Of a stretch of DNA of 29,236 bases, positions 7,041 through 14,291 are shown one piece after another. Each line of letters starts with the position of its first letter. The stretch's first letter is position 1. The DNA is from Mycosynbacter sp964593465 (GTDB lineage Bacteria; Patescibacteriota; Saccharimonadia; Saccharimonadales; Saccharimonadaceae). A program made the position numbers and the translations under genes. The notes beneath the pieces were generated by a model. That model was not told the DNA's origin. It searched no databases and saw nothing but the letters and a program-made list of their open reading frames with translations. Location of the stretch: contig CAZQJY010000009.1 in NCBI GenBank assembly GCA_964593465.1, forward strand, positions 1-29,236, in the 5' to 3' direction.

Positions 7041-9980
7041 ATGAGCTTTTTGTGGTTTGTAGCAGCAATAACTTTTTTGATTTTATGGATCAATGCTCGT
7101 TCGGAGGATGCTAAATCTGGCAGAGCTTCGGGATACGACCAGGGGTACTGGGATGGGTATCGTGCGTTTGGTGATAAGGTTGCTGAACTATTGCAGCAAG
7201 GTGCCGCACACAAAAAAGACTTGCAGCGATTGATCGATGAAGGCGAAGGGGCTGTGCCAGTTTCGCCTATATCCTCACTGAAGGCAGAAGAGACGGGCGA
7301 TATCTACAAAGGAGTAGATGAGTACGAGTATGACAACGAACCTATCGAGCCCGTCCGAACATATGCTCAAGAGGTAGTAGCACCTCAGCCAATTCTCTCC
7401 GAAGAAGAGTTGGCTGCCCAAAAAGAACAACAAACGATGAAAAACCTCAATATTTTGCTGTATGTTGGTAGTTTTTTGATTGTAGCTGCGGCCGCGGTAT
7501 TTGTGACGCTCGTAATGCCTGCGGCGGTAAAGCTACTCGCATTGATACTTGTAACACTTACGTTTTATGCATCTGGTCTCGCGCTCTACGCTAACTCGGA
7601 TCGGCTTAAATCTGCGGGTGTGGCGTTTGTGGGTACTGGGCTTGCCATCTTGCCATTTGTTGGGTTTGCACTCACGTCGCTTGGTGGTATGTCGGGTGAG
7701 GTGGCATGGTTTGTGACCTCATTGGTGGGACTAGCGGCGTATGCGTTAGCAGCAGTGCGTTTGCAGAGTCAGCTGGTGTCGTATCTCACAATGGCATTTG
7801 TATTGTCGCTGGCACTTTCTGCGGTATCTACGCTGGGTCTTGGTATGGTATGGTATTTCATTGTTGTGATCGGCGTGTCTCTTGTATGCAATAGTCTGCA
7901 CATTTTGTGGCCAAAGGCAGTGCCGAAGATTTTTGCCCAGCCCATAGAGCAGACGGGACAACTGACCACACCTGTTGCGCTAGTAGCAAGCTTGTTTGTG
8001 ACCAGTGAGATGGATTTGTTCATGTACGAAGTATTGTACGGAGTAGCTACCGCTCATTATCTACTGGTGTGGCTTGAAAAGAAAAGCTTGGAATACGAGG
8101 TTGTGGTTCGTGCATTGGCACACATCACCTTGCTTATCGTGGCTGCAGATGTGTCAAACCTCTCGCTCTATATAACCGAGAGCAGGGTACAGTTTGGCGT
8201 GTGGGTGCTCGTATTGGCTGCATTGCAAGTTGTCTACAGTTTGCTTCGCGTACGTATAGCGGATAGTAAGAGCCGATTTGTAGAACAGCTCATTATGATA
8301 GCCATGACCGGATGTATGCTGCTAGGCATGTCGTATTGGTCGGGTGCCGAACATGCGAGCTACTGGGCGACGGCAAGTCTTGTAGTGATAGGGCTCACGG
8401 CACTTGGTGTAACACTGAGGTTACGACAAGTAGGTTGGGCGTATGTTGGTCTTGCTACGTCAGTAGTGTTGCCGTACGTACTGGGGCGAGGTGTCATTGA
8501 ACCATCGGTGTCGTATGCTGTGATTGCGGGCGGATTTGTCGTGCTTGCGTTATTTGCGCTCATGGGTCTAGAGCGGGTGCAGTCACTTGGTCGCTCGCGT
8601 GCTGTGCAGAATATGCTAGCCTTATCTGTTGGGGTCTATGCAGTTGCTGTACTGTTGAGTGGATTCATGGACAATAGCAGCGTAACGGTCGGATGGACTG
8701 CGCTAGCTACCGGCGGTATCTTTGTGGCGTTGTCGTACCTACTGCGCACAGTCATAATCGAGCTGGTAGGTGTAATTGCAGGCTTGGTCTCGGTGATAGC
8801 ATGGGTGGATAATTCCTCGCTTGAAATAATGTGGCGATTGCCCGTCGTCGTGGTGGTTGTAGCAGCATTGGCACTAGCGGCTGCCTATGTGCATCACTCT
8901 CGTCGCGAAATAGTACGCCGCAACCTATTGATTGGTTTCGGCGCAGTGGTGTTTGGGGGACTTGTGTTTACGATTGACACTAGTGACGTCGTAGTGGTTC
9001 GCACTGCAACTATGTTGCTACTTGTTGCAGGTGTGACTGCGATGGTGTTGCGACTCATGCGTCAGGCAGCTGTAGATACATTGACGCAAATTTCACAAAT
9101 ATCATATGTCATCTTCCCAGTGCTTGCACTTTTCACTGCATTTTCTGTGGGTCAGGGCTGGGTTGCACTAGTGTTGGCTATCATGACATTGCTATTCTGG
9201 CTATCTTCATATGTTGAGAAGTTGCCGCCGCTGCTCTTGGTGGGTAATGTTGCACTAGTGTGGATGTTGTCTGCGCTGTGGCTGTGGCTCGATTTTGCTG
9301 GCGACTGGATGCTCTATGGCGTGACATGGATTGCAGCTGCAGTATTCTACGCAACCTACTGGCTCATGCGGGATAAAGGTGATGAGTGGCGTCAATGGGC
9401 ATCGCTAGGCTCTATGTGGGTGGTACTCTCCGTGTCGGCAGTAGTCAATATCTGGGTAGGCGAGGCAATATGGGTTATGGCATCGGCTGGCTCTCTACTG
9501 GCTATTGCGGCGACACTTGGTGTGCACGGATACCTGTCTAGAGAGCGTAATTTTATAGAAATAGCGGTGTACATCGCAACATTCAGCCTGCAGCGCATTG
9601 TTGAGGTGCTGATACCGGAAACAAACTTGGTGGTGTATGGTCACTGGTGGGCGGCTACGATTGGCCTGATGGCATGGTGGCGTACAGATGATATACGGGT
9701 GCGCAGTATGGTGGCGCTTGGATTCGTGACTGGATCGACAGGTCTTTTTGCGCTCGATGGTCGAGAAGGGTATTCGCTTGTATTTTTGATTGAACACATC
9801 ATTATATTGCTTGCGGGCGCAATGTTGCGTTTACAGTGGGCGATGTGGTGGGGAATTATTGCCACGGTGCTTGCTGTATTGTATTTCCTGCGTGGTTATA
9901 CGTTCTTGGTGTTGCTATTCCTTGGCTTCTTATTAATCCTTTTTGTGATTTGGCGTCTTGGTAAAGTAGGAAAGAAGTAG
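7041..9980 (+). CDS. Giant polytopic membrane protein (979 aa, over 20 predicted helices)
   Basis: An N-terminal helix (about residues 2-18) is followed by a hydrophilic, acidic segment (~20-130). From ~133 onward there is an almost uninterrupted run of hydrophobic helices to the C-terminus. The start of that run, 'NLNILLYVGSFLIVAAAAVF', resembles the opening of DUF2157/DUF2339-type membrane proteins. No catalytic motif is visible. AGGGGG at 7031-7036 precedes the ATG at 7041, and a TATGAT box lies further upstream. Function is unknown; large DUF2339-like proteins have been linked only loosely to envelope processes. The gene ends just before the palindromic terminator at 9989. Confidence 0.75.
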   Translation: MSFLWFVAAITFLILWINARSEDAKSGRASGYDQGYWDGYRAFGDKVAELLQQGAAHKKDLQRLIDEGEGAVPVSPISSLKAEETGDIYKGVDEYEYDNEPIEPVRTYAQEVVAPQPILSEEELAAQKEQQTMKNLNILLYVGSFLIVAAAAVFVTLVMPAAVKLLALILVTLTFYASGLALYANSDRLKSAGVAFVGTGLAILPFVGFALTSLGGMSGEVAWFVTSLVGLAAYALAAVRLQSQLVSYLTMAFVLSLALSAVSTLGLGMVWYFIVVIGVSLVCNSLHILWPKAVPKIFAQPIEQTGQLTTPVALVASLFVTSEMDLFMYEVLYGVATAHYLLVWLEKKSLEYEVVVRALAHITLLIVAADVSNLSLYITESRVQFGVWVLVLAALQVVYSLLRVRIADSKSRFVEQLIMIAMTGCMLLGMSYWSGAEHASYWATASLVVIGLTALGVTLRLRQVGWAYVGLATSVVLPYVLGRGVIEPSVSYAVIAGGFVVLALFALMGLERVQSLGRSRAVQNMLALSVGVYAVAVLLSGFMDNSSVTVGWTALATGGIFVALSYLLRTVIIELVGVIAGLVSVIAWVDNSSLEIMWRLPVVVVVVAALALAAAYVHHSRREIVRRNLLIGFGAVVFGGLVFTIDTSDVVVVRTATMLLLVAGVTAMVLRLMRQAAVDTLTQISQISYVIFPVLALFTAFSVGQGWVALVLAIMTLLFWLSSYVEKLPPLLLVGNVALVWMLSALWLWLDFAGDWMLYGVTWIAAAVFYATYWLMRDKGDEWRQWASLGSMWVVLSVSAVVNIWVGEAIWVMASAGSLLAIAATLGVHGYLSRERNFIEIAVYIATFSLQRIVEVLIPETNLVVYGHWWAATIGLMAWWRTDDIRVRSMVALGFVTGSTGLFALDGREGYSLVFLIEHIIILLAGAMLRLQWAMWWGIIATVLAVLYFLRGYTFLVLLFLGFLLILFVIWRLGKVGKK

Positions 9981-9988
9981 CGTGTTTT

Positions 9989-10034
9989 CTACCAAGAAAA
10001 AATGATCACCTAGGTGATCATTTTTTCTTGGTAG
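9989..10034. terminator. Perfect 46-nt palindrome, bidirectional terminator
   Basis: Positions 9989-10034 form a perfect inverted repeat centred between 10011 and 10012 (core GATCACCTAGGTGATC) with A-tract and T-tract arms, so either strand ends in a T-run. It can end the 979-aa gene on plus and the tRNA on minus. The right arm includes the CCA end of the tRNA gene at 10029-10031. Confidence 0.85.
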
Positions 10035-10105
10035 CAGCGACGGGAATTGAACCTGTGACCTCAGGCTTATGAGTCCTGCGCTCTAACCAACTGAGCTACG
10101 CTGCC
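10029..10105 (-). tRNA. tRNA-Met (CAT), elongator type, CCA encoded
   Basis: On the minus strand: acceptor GGCAGCG, TA, D-arm GCTC...GAGC, anticodon loop CTCATAA (CAT), T-loop TTCAATT, acceptor CGCTGCT, A73 and an encoded CCA; 77 nt. It lacks the initiator G-C triplet in the anticodon stem. It has three non-Watson-Crick positions: G1-U72, A31-G39 and A51-C63. Either these are tolerated or the gene is decaying. tRNA-Ile2 (lysidine substrate of TilS) is an alternative identity. Confidence 0.88.
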
Positions 10106-10137
10106 ACAAAATTTATCAAATTGCTGACTTTGTTGAG

Positions 10138-10205
10138 CAGTTGGTTAGAGCGCCGCGCGGATACTATTACCGCCTTCGGCTTGGCCAACTGAACTACGCT
10201 GCCAC
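10138..10205 (-). pseudogene. tRNA-derived relic with inverted and direct copies of the neighbouring tRNA
   Basis: Positions 10185-10205 repeat the 5' end of the tRNA (10087-10107) with one mismatch. Positions 10138-10153 are an exact inverted copy of 10078-10093, part of the D-arm of the same tRNA. The stretch between them is unrelated and there is no T-arm, so it cannot fold as a functional tRNA. It looks like debris of a rearranged or duplicated tRNA gene. Confidence 0.7.
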
Positions 10206-10248
10206 AATACTCCACGTATTGTAGCAAATCTATATGGTTTTTTCCAGT

Positions 10249-10446
10249 CTATGCTGCTAGTTCAAATTCGCTCTGGCTTAACACATCGAGATCAGTGCCC
10301 AGGGTAACATCCTGCATGGCGCTGCTACCTAGCTTTGCAGTAATGAATTCAAGGCGACGACGAGCCTCTAGTCTATCTGCGTCCACTAAATCTTTGACAT
10401 GTGTAAGCTGGCCGGATACGCCGGCTTCGGTTTCCTCGAATATCAT
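10249..10446 (-). CDS. Small acidic protein of unknown function (65 aa)
   Basis: A strong Shine-Dalgarno (AAAGGA, 5 nt before the ATG at 10446) supports this as a real gene. The product is soluble, mostly helical and acidic, with a central 'DADRLEARRRLEFITAKLG' helix and a C-terminus 'LSQSEFELAA'. There is no membrane segment or Cys. It is not recognised. Upstream is an AT-rich 157-nt divergent region shared with the gene at 10604. A TTGATA with TATGCT 18 nt further on (minus strand) could be its promoter. Confidence 0.55.
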   Translation of the reverse strand: MIFEETEAGVSGQLTHVKDLVDADRLEARRRLEFITAKLGSSAMQDVTLGTDLDVLSQSEFELAA

Positions 10447-10603
10447 TTTGTTCCTTTTGTTTGTGTTATGTTCTATATATATTTATATTAGCATAAACTT
10501 TATAAAAAAGCAATATCAATCTGTAATATAATCGCTGTGTTTTTGACTACCGTCTAGTGCTTGTGCTATAACTAAGCATGAGGATTTATAAAAATAGACA
10601 TAT

Positions 10604-11329
10604 ATGTTAGATTTCACGACTTTTTCAATCATATGCCTTGCAGCATTGATTCATGCGAGCTTTCAGCTTAGCATTAGCACACTCACTATTATGAGTGGAC
10701 ATACACTTGGCAAGCAGCGTTCTCACAACAGATTGATGGCACTGCTTGGTGGCTTCTCACTTGGCGCGCTCACTATGACAGTACTGCTTTTGTGTACACT
10801 TGGTCTTATATTGACATACCTACTTGATGGATATGCTCAAGTGCCGCAAGTCGCATGGGCTGTGACGTGCGGTCTATTGTTTGGAGTTGGTGTGGCAGTG
10901 TGGCTGTTTTACTACAAAAAAGGCAAAGGGACTATGCTGTGGCTACCAAGGCCAACAGCAGAGTTTTTGGCAGAACGTAGTCGCAAAACCAAAAACACAG
11001 GTGAGGCATTTGCACTTGGACTCACAAGTGTGTTTGGCGAGCTGCTGTTTATCGCTGCACCGTTGTTGGCAACTGTACTTATCGTACTGCCGTTATCGTA
11101 TGGACAGCAGGCTCTCGGTATATTACTCTATACCGCTATATCTATGTCGTCGCTACTTATTGTGGCGGCATTAGTGAGTGGTGGGCATAAGCTAAGTAAG
11201 ATTCAGCATTGGCGCGAGAACAACAAAAACTTTCTGCAGTTTGCTGCAGGTACGGCAATGTTTGTATTGGGCTTTTACCTCTATGTCAACAAAGTAATAC
11301 TTACACCACTCGCAGGGATAGCACTATGA
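10604..11329 (+). CDS. Polytopic membrane protein, possibly CcdA/LysE-like
   Basis: The 241-aa product has about six transmembrane helices. A loop 'LPRPTAEFLAERSRKTKN' separates two three-helix halves, and the C-terminus 'LQFAAGTAMFVLGFYLYVNK' resembles the last helix of CcdA/DsbD- or LysE-type transporters. That assignment is weak: I see no conserved Cys pair as in CcdA/DsbD. It starts an operon: its TGA overlaps the ATG of the ATP-cone gene (ATGA at 11326-11329), which is followed by a flavoprotein gene. A TATAAA at 10587-10592 (11 nt before the ATG) and an extended -10 TGCTATAAC at 10564-10572 are candidate promoters. Confidence 0.65.
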   Translation: MLDFTTFSIICLAALIHASFQLSISTLTIMSGHTLGKQRSHNRLMALLGGFSLGALTMTVLLLCTLGLILTYLLDGYAQVPQVAWAVTCGLLFGVGVAVWLFYYKKGKGTMLWLPRPTAEFLAERSRKTKNTGEAFALGLTSVFGELLFIAAPLLATVLIVLPLSYGQQALGILLYTAISMSSLLIVAALVSGGHKLSKIQHWRENNKNFLQFAAGTAMFVLGFYLYVNKVILTPLAGIAL

Positions 11330-11613
11330 GCAAGCAAGTGATAGGTGTCGTACAGTCGCATGGTAAGTCGGTGACAGAGGATTTTGACCGTACGAAACTC
11401 TACGATAGCGTTCGTACTGCTATGCTCACGTCGCACAGTCGTGAAGGTGAGGCAGATAGCACAGCTGAGAAAGTATGTGAAGCTGTGATGATATGGCTTG
11501 ATGGAAAAACGCAAGTGACGAGTAATGACATACGACGCATAGCAGCCAAATACCTGTACAAATACCATACAGATGCGGCATATCTATATGAACATCATAG
11601 GCATACAATATAG
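11326..11613 (+). CDS. Stand-alone ATP-cone domain protein
   Basis: The 95-aa product is essentially one ATP-cone: 'VVQSHGKSVTEDFDRTKLYDSV' (start of the cone), then 'AEKVCEAVMIWL' and 'VTSNDIRRIAAKYL...AAYLY' (end). ATP-cones bind ATP/dATP and normally sit at the N-terminus of ribonucleotide reductases or in NrdR behind a zinc ribbon. Here neither partner domain is present, so it may act as a free nucleotide-sensing module. I chose the ATG at 11326 because it overlaps the upstream stop; a longer frame from 11209 would lie inside the membrane-protein gene. The gene ends 18 nt before the flavoprotein start. Confidence 0.8.
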   Translation: MSKQVIGVVQSHGKSVTEDFDRTKLYDSVRTAMLTSHSREGEADSTAEKVCEAVMIWLDGKTQVTSNDIRRIAAKYLYKYHTDAAYLYEHHRHTI

Positions 11614-11631
11614 CAGAAAAAGGGGGCTTTG

Positions 11632-13014
11632 ATGGCAAAAAAACAAAAATATGATTTTGACCTTATAGTTATCGGCAGCGGTGCCGGTGGTAGTGCCGCT
11701 GCGACACTTGCTGCGCGTGCTGGTAAGAGTGTTGCCATAGTAGAGGCAGACACGTTTGGTGGTGATTCACCAAATTGGAGCGATATACCTACAAAGGCGT
11801 TACTGCATGCGGCGCAATTGTACGAAGAGGCACGTCATGGCTCGCGTTTTGGGCTACGCACTAGCACTATAGGCTACAACTATCCAAGTATACGCAATTG
11901 GAAAAGCTTAGCAGTTCGCCGGACAGGTGCTGGCGGTAATCGCAAGTACTATGAGCACGAAGGTATCGAGACGTTTCATTCTCGCGCTCATTTTTTGTCC
12001 CCGCACGAAATTAGCATCAACAGGCGACACTTGACCGCTGCACATTTTCTCATAGCCACAGGCTCTACCTGGACACTGCCCGATATTCAGGGGCTCGATA
12101 CTGTCTCGTATCTGACTCCTCGCACCATTCTTGAATCGCTACGTCCACCAAAATCTCTCTATATCATTGGCGGCGGGTCTGTAGGCGTCGAAATCGCGCA
12201 ACTTATGGCGATATTTGGTACAAAAGTGTACATTGCTGATATTGCTGGACGAATCTTGCCTCATGAAGACGAAGACGTGGGCCAGCTCATGGAAAAGATG
12301 TTGTCTACGCAAAAAGGAGTGACGGTCCTTACGCAGACGCGTACTCTTGCGGTGGAGAAGGAAAATATCGCTAAGCGCGTGACGTATACGCGCGGTGGCG
12401 CAGAGCACTCTGTGCGCGTAGAAGAAGTGCTGATTGCGGCTGGTCGTCAGCCAGAGGTAGATCTGGGTCTAGAGAATGCGGGCATTAGCTATACGCCAAA
12501 AGGCGTAGAAGTGGATGCGCATCTGCAAACTACAGCCAAGCATATCTATGCCGCAGGGGATGTACTGGGTCGTAGCAATAGCTTTACCCATACTGCGTTG
12601 CTTGAGAGCCGTGTTGCTGTGCACAACCTGTTTCATAAAAATAAACTCACGCCAGATTATACTGCGTCGCCACGACTTACCTTTACATTTCCCGGTGTGG
12701 CATCTGTTGGGCTTTCGGAGAATGAATGTATTAAACGTGATTTACAGGTGCAGGTTGGCTTGAGTCCGCTTAATATCATTGCGCGCAGTAATACAAGTGA
12801 TTTTCGGGATGGCTTTGTCAAAATTATTGCTGACAAAAAAGGTACGGTGATTGGTGCAACTGTAGTGGCACCGCATGCTGCTGAGATTATCCACGAGCTG
12901 GCTTTGGCGGTCAAATATGAGCTGACTGCTGCAGAGGTGGCAAGTACTCCGCACGCATTTCTGAGTTGGAGTGAAGCTGTACGTGTGGCAGCATCACGTA
13001 TTCGTACGAAATAA
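11632..13014 (+). CDS. Pyridine nucleotide-disulfide oxidoreductase-like flavoprotein lacking the redox cysteines
   Basis: This 460-aa protein is of the dihydrolipoamide dehydrogenase/mercuric reductase type. It has an FAD Rossmann motif GSGAGG (residues 15-20), an NAD(P)H Rossmann motif GGGSVG, the second FAD motif 'IYAAGDV', and a C-terminal dimerisation domain. Where the family has GGTCxNxGCIPTK, this protein has 'GGDSPNWSDIPTK' (residues 43-55), so both redox Cys are replaced (Ser46, Asp51). The C-terminal HxHPTxSE motif is also altered to 'PHAFLSWSE'. It therefore cannot do the usual disulfide exchange; NAD(P)H oxidation with a quinone or oxygen is a possible activity (inference). The ATG at 11632 follows AGGGGG by 5 nt. 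It is third in the operon with the membrane protein and the ATP-cone. Confidence 0.85.
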   Translation: MAKKQKYDFDLIVIGSGAGGSAAATLAARAGKSVAIVEADTFGGDSPNWSDIPTKALLHAAQLYEEARHGSRFGLRTSTIGYNYPSIRNWKSLAVRRTGAGGNRKYYEHEGIETFHSRAHFLSPHEISINRRHLTAAHFLIATGSTWTLPDIQGLDTVSYLTPRTILESLRPPKSLYIIGGGSVGVEIAQLMAIFGTKVYIADIAGRILPHEDEDVGQLMEKMLSTQKGVTVLTQTRTLAVEKENIAKRVTYTRGGAEHSVRVEEVLIAAGRQPEVDLGLENAGISYTPKGVEVDAHLQTTAKHIYAAGDVLGRSNSFTHTALLESRVAVHNLFHKNKLTPDYTASPRLTFTFPGVASVGLSENECIKRDLQVQVGLSPLNIIARSNTSDFRDGFVKIIADKKGTVIGATVVAPHAAEIIHELALAVKYELTAAEVASTPHAFLSWSEAVRVAASRIRTK

Positions 13015-13031
13015 TCTTACGCGACTGACTG

Positions 13032-13060
13032 TTGCAAAATGTCCTAGTTTTCTGTACAAT
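13032..13060 (+). promoter_or_regulatory. Promoter of tRNA-fMet
   Basis: TTGCAA at 13032-13037 and TACAAT at 13055-13060 with a 17-nt spacer. The expected start is near 13067, eight nt before the tRNA 5' end. Confidence 0.7.
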
Positions 13061-13074
13061 AGGCTATGCATTGC

Positions 13075-13148
<74 letters not shown>

Positions 13149-13151
<3 letters not shown>

Positions 13152-13189
13152 AGAAAAAAGTAGGTCTCTAAGACCTACTTTTTTCTTGG
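13149..13189. terminator. Perfect inverted-repeat terminator of tRNA-fMet
   Basis: Two 19-nt arms (13149-13167 and 13171-13189) with a 3-nt CTA loop form a perfect hairpin whose 3' arm contains TTTTTT. It begins within the tRNA's CCA. The outer 11 nt (CCAAGAAAAAA) are the same as in the terminator of the tRNA at 10029, although the hairpin cores differ. Confidence 0.85.
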
Positions 13190-13281
13190 TGTGGAATTCT
13201 CTCAGCAAATTCTCAAAAAAACTCGCTATAGTCTATAGATGCTACAGTTAGTAGCAATTCATCTCCACCAACATACCCGCC

Positions 13282-13317
13282 AATGACCACCATCACCTAG
13301 GTGGTCGTTTGGGTTTT
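13282..13317 (+). terminator. Possible second terminator hairpin
   Basis: AATGACCACC at 13282-13291 pairs with GGTGGTCGTT at 13300-13309 (one G-U), followed by GTTTT. It shares ATCACCTAGGTG with the palindrome at 9989-10034. It lies between tRNA-fMet and the ParB-WhiB gene. It could instead be an operator for that gene. Confidence 0.4.
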
Positions 13318-13350
13318 ATAGCACAAGCAATGCCCGTGCTCTTCTGAATA

Positions 13351-13359
13351 TGCTACAGT
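13351..13359 (+). promoter_or_regulatory. Extended -10 box of the parB-whiB fusion gene
   Basis: TGCTACAGT at 13351-13359 (extended -10; hexamer TACAGT) ends 9 nt before the ATG at 13369, giving a predicted leader of only 2-4 nt. No Shine-Dalgarno is present. Confidence 0.5.
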
Positions 13360-13368
13360 GGGACACAT

Positions 13369-14238
13369 ATGACAGTTATGGACATACCTAGTGCATCCTT
13401 GTATGAGGAGGCTGCGCAAGCTGATCGAATTAAGGTCGGTCCTGTTAATATCGAGCCGGTACAACTATCTGTAATTCATGAGCTGCCGCAGATTCGTCAG
13501 GAATATGATCAGTCCGGGCTGGAGGAGCTGGCTCGTTCTATTGTGCTTAATCCAGGAGCGCTCGAGCAGCACGTAAAGAATGGTGACTACGAAGCTGCGA
13601 GCCAAGCGCTCGACCTCAGCCATCCTTTGATTTTAAATCGACTAGACGAGAGTCATATAGATCAATACCTTGCCGATCACGCAAAGTACTATGACCTAGA
13701 TACAAAATGGCGGATTGCTGCAGGAGACGACACTTCTGTACTAGTGCTTGTGAGCGGCCACCGCAGACGCCGAGCCCTTGAACTTATTGCAAAACAATAT
13801 GATTTCGCGCTTGATCGGCTGTATGTGAGATCGACAATTGGCAAAATTGAGCAGTATTTTGGCGTAGTGGCTGAACCTGAAGCTGATGTTTGCGTACCGC
13901 GCAGGATTGCTCGGCCGGCTATGAAGCAAACTGTACATATCAGGGTGAGTAATGATGAATCGCAGCTGCAACCTATCGGTTCGTTGGCATCACTTGAGGA
14001 TTTGGAGGATGTGGAGATGCCTGCACAGTGGCAAGACAGAGCCTTGTGTGCACAGGTTGACTCAGAGATGTTTTTTCCAGAAAAAGGCGGCTCGACAAGA
14101 GAGGCAAAGAGTGTGTGCGCAAGATGCGAAGTTAAAGATGAGTGCTTGAGTTATGCTCTCGAAAATGGAGAGAGATTTGGTATTTGGGGTGGACTTTCTG
14201 AACGCGAGCGTCGGCGTCTGCAGCGAGGCATTGTTTGA
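13369..14238 (+). CDS. ParB-like N-terminal domain fused to a WhiB-type iron-sulfur regulator domain
   Basis: Residues ~25-165 of 289 show a ParB/sulfiredoxin-fold pattern: 'LPQIRQEYDQSGLEELARSI', then 'HPLILNRL', and 'VLVSGHRRRRALELI' (the GHRR box). Residues ~218-289 are a WhiB (Wbl) domain. Its four cluster-ligand Cys are C227, C250, C253 and C259 (C-x22-C-x2-C-x5-C), with 'FFPEKGGSTREAK' between them, the 'GIWGG' turn at 271-275, and a basic tail 'SERERRRLQRG'. This is very close to actinobacterial WhiB/WhmD from memory. Wbl proteins bind a 4Fe-4S cluster and act with sigma factors in transcription; they are known mainly from Actinobacteria and their phages. The fusion is unusual. The gene is monocistronic by appearance, downstream of tRNA-fMet. 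Role unknown; a redox- or signal-responsive regulator is the best inference. Confidence 0.85.
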   Translation: MTVMDIPSASLYEEAAQADRIKVGPVNIEPVQLSVIHELPQIRQEYDQSGLEELARSIVLNPGALEQHVKNGDYEAASQALDLSHPLILNRLDESHIDQYLADHAKYYDLDTKWRIAAGDDTSVLVLVSGHRRRRALELIAKQYDFALDRLYVRSTIGKIEQYFGVVAEPEADVCVPRRIARPAMKQTVHIRVSNDESQLQPIGSLASLEDLEDVEMPAQWQDRALCAQVDSEMFFPEKGGSTREAKSVCARCEVKDECLSYALENGERFGIWGGLSERERRRLQRGIV

Positions 14239-14247
14239 TGCTATAAT
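14239..14247 (+). promoter_or_regulatory. Extended -10 promoter of the structured leader/DNA polymerase operon
   Basis: TGCTATAAT at 14239-14247 is a perfect extended -10, immediately after the stop of the ParB-WhiB gene. No -35 is obvious. The transcript would start near 14254 and have a leader of about 230 nt. Confidence 0.6.
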
Positions 14248-14261
14248 GGGTATATCGCACT

Positions 14262-14291
14262 ATGATACACACTGATTCTCTCTACGAATAA
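14262..14291 (+). CDS. Possible leader peptide MIHTDSLYE
   Basis: This is a nine-codon open frame starting about 8 nt after the predicted transcript start. It stops with TAA at 14289-14291, inside the 5' strand of the stem that hides the downstream ribosome-binding site. It has no Shine-Dalgarno, so any translation would be near-leaderless. It may be chance, but its position is what a translation-controlled attenuator would need. Confidence 0.3.
   Translation: MIHTDSLYE

Noticed and set aside
10138..10205. A functional tRNA gene at this place
   Set aside because: Only the 5' end of a tRNA is recognisable; there is no T-arm, no matching acceptor 3' strand and no anticodon arm.
10249..10446. 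RiPP precursor peptide
   Set aside because: The C-terminus 'DLDVLSQSEFELAA' recalls a leader motif, but there is no core peptide after it and no modifying enzyme nearby.
13369..14238. Chromosome-partitioning ParB
   Set aside because: There is no ParA neighbour and no central helix-turn-helix of a parS-binding ParB; the C-terminal region is a WhiB domain instead.
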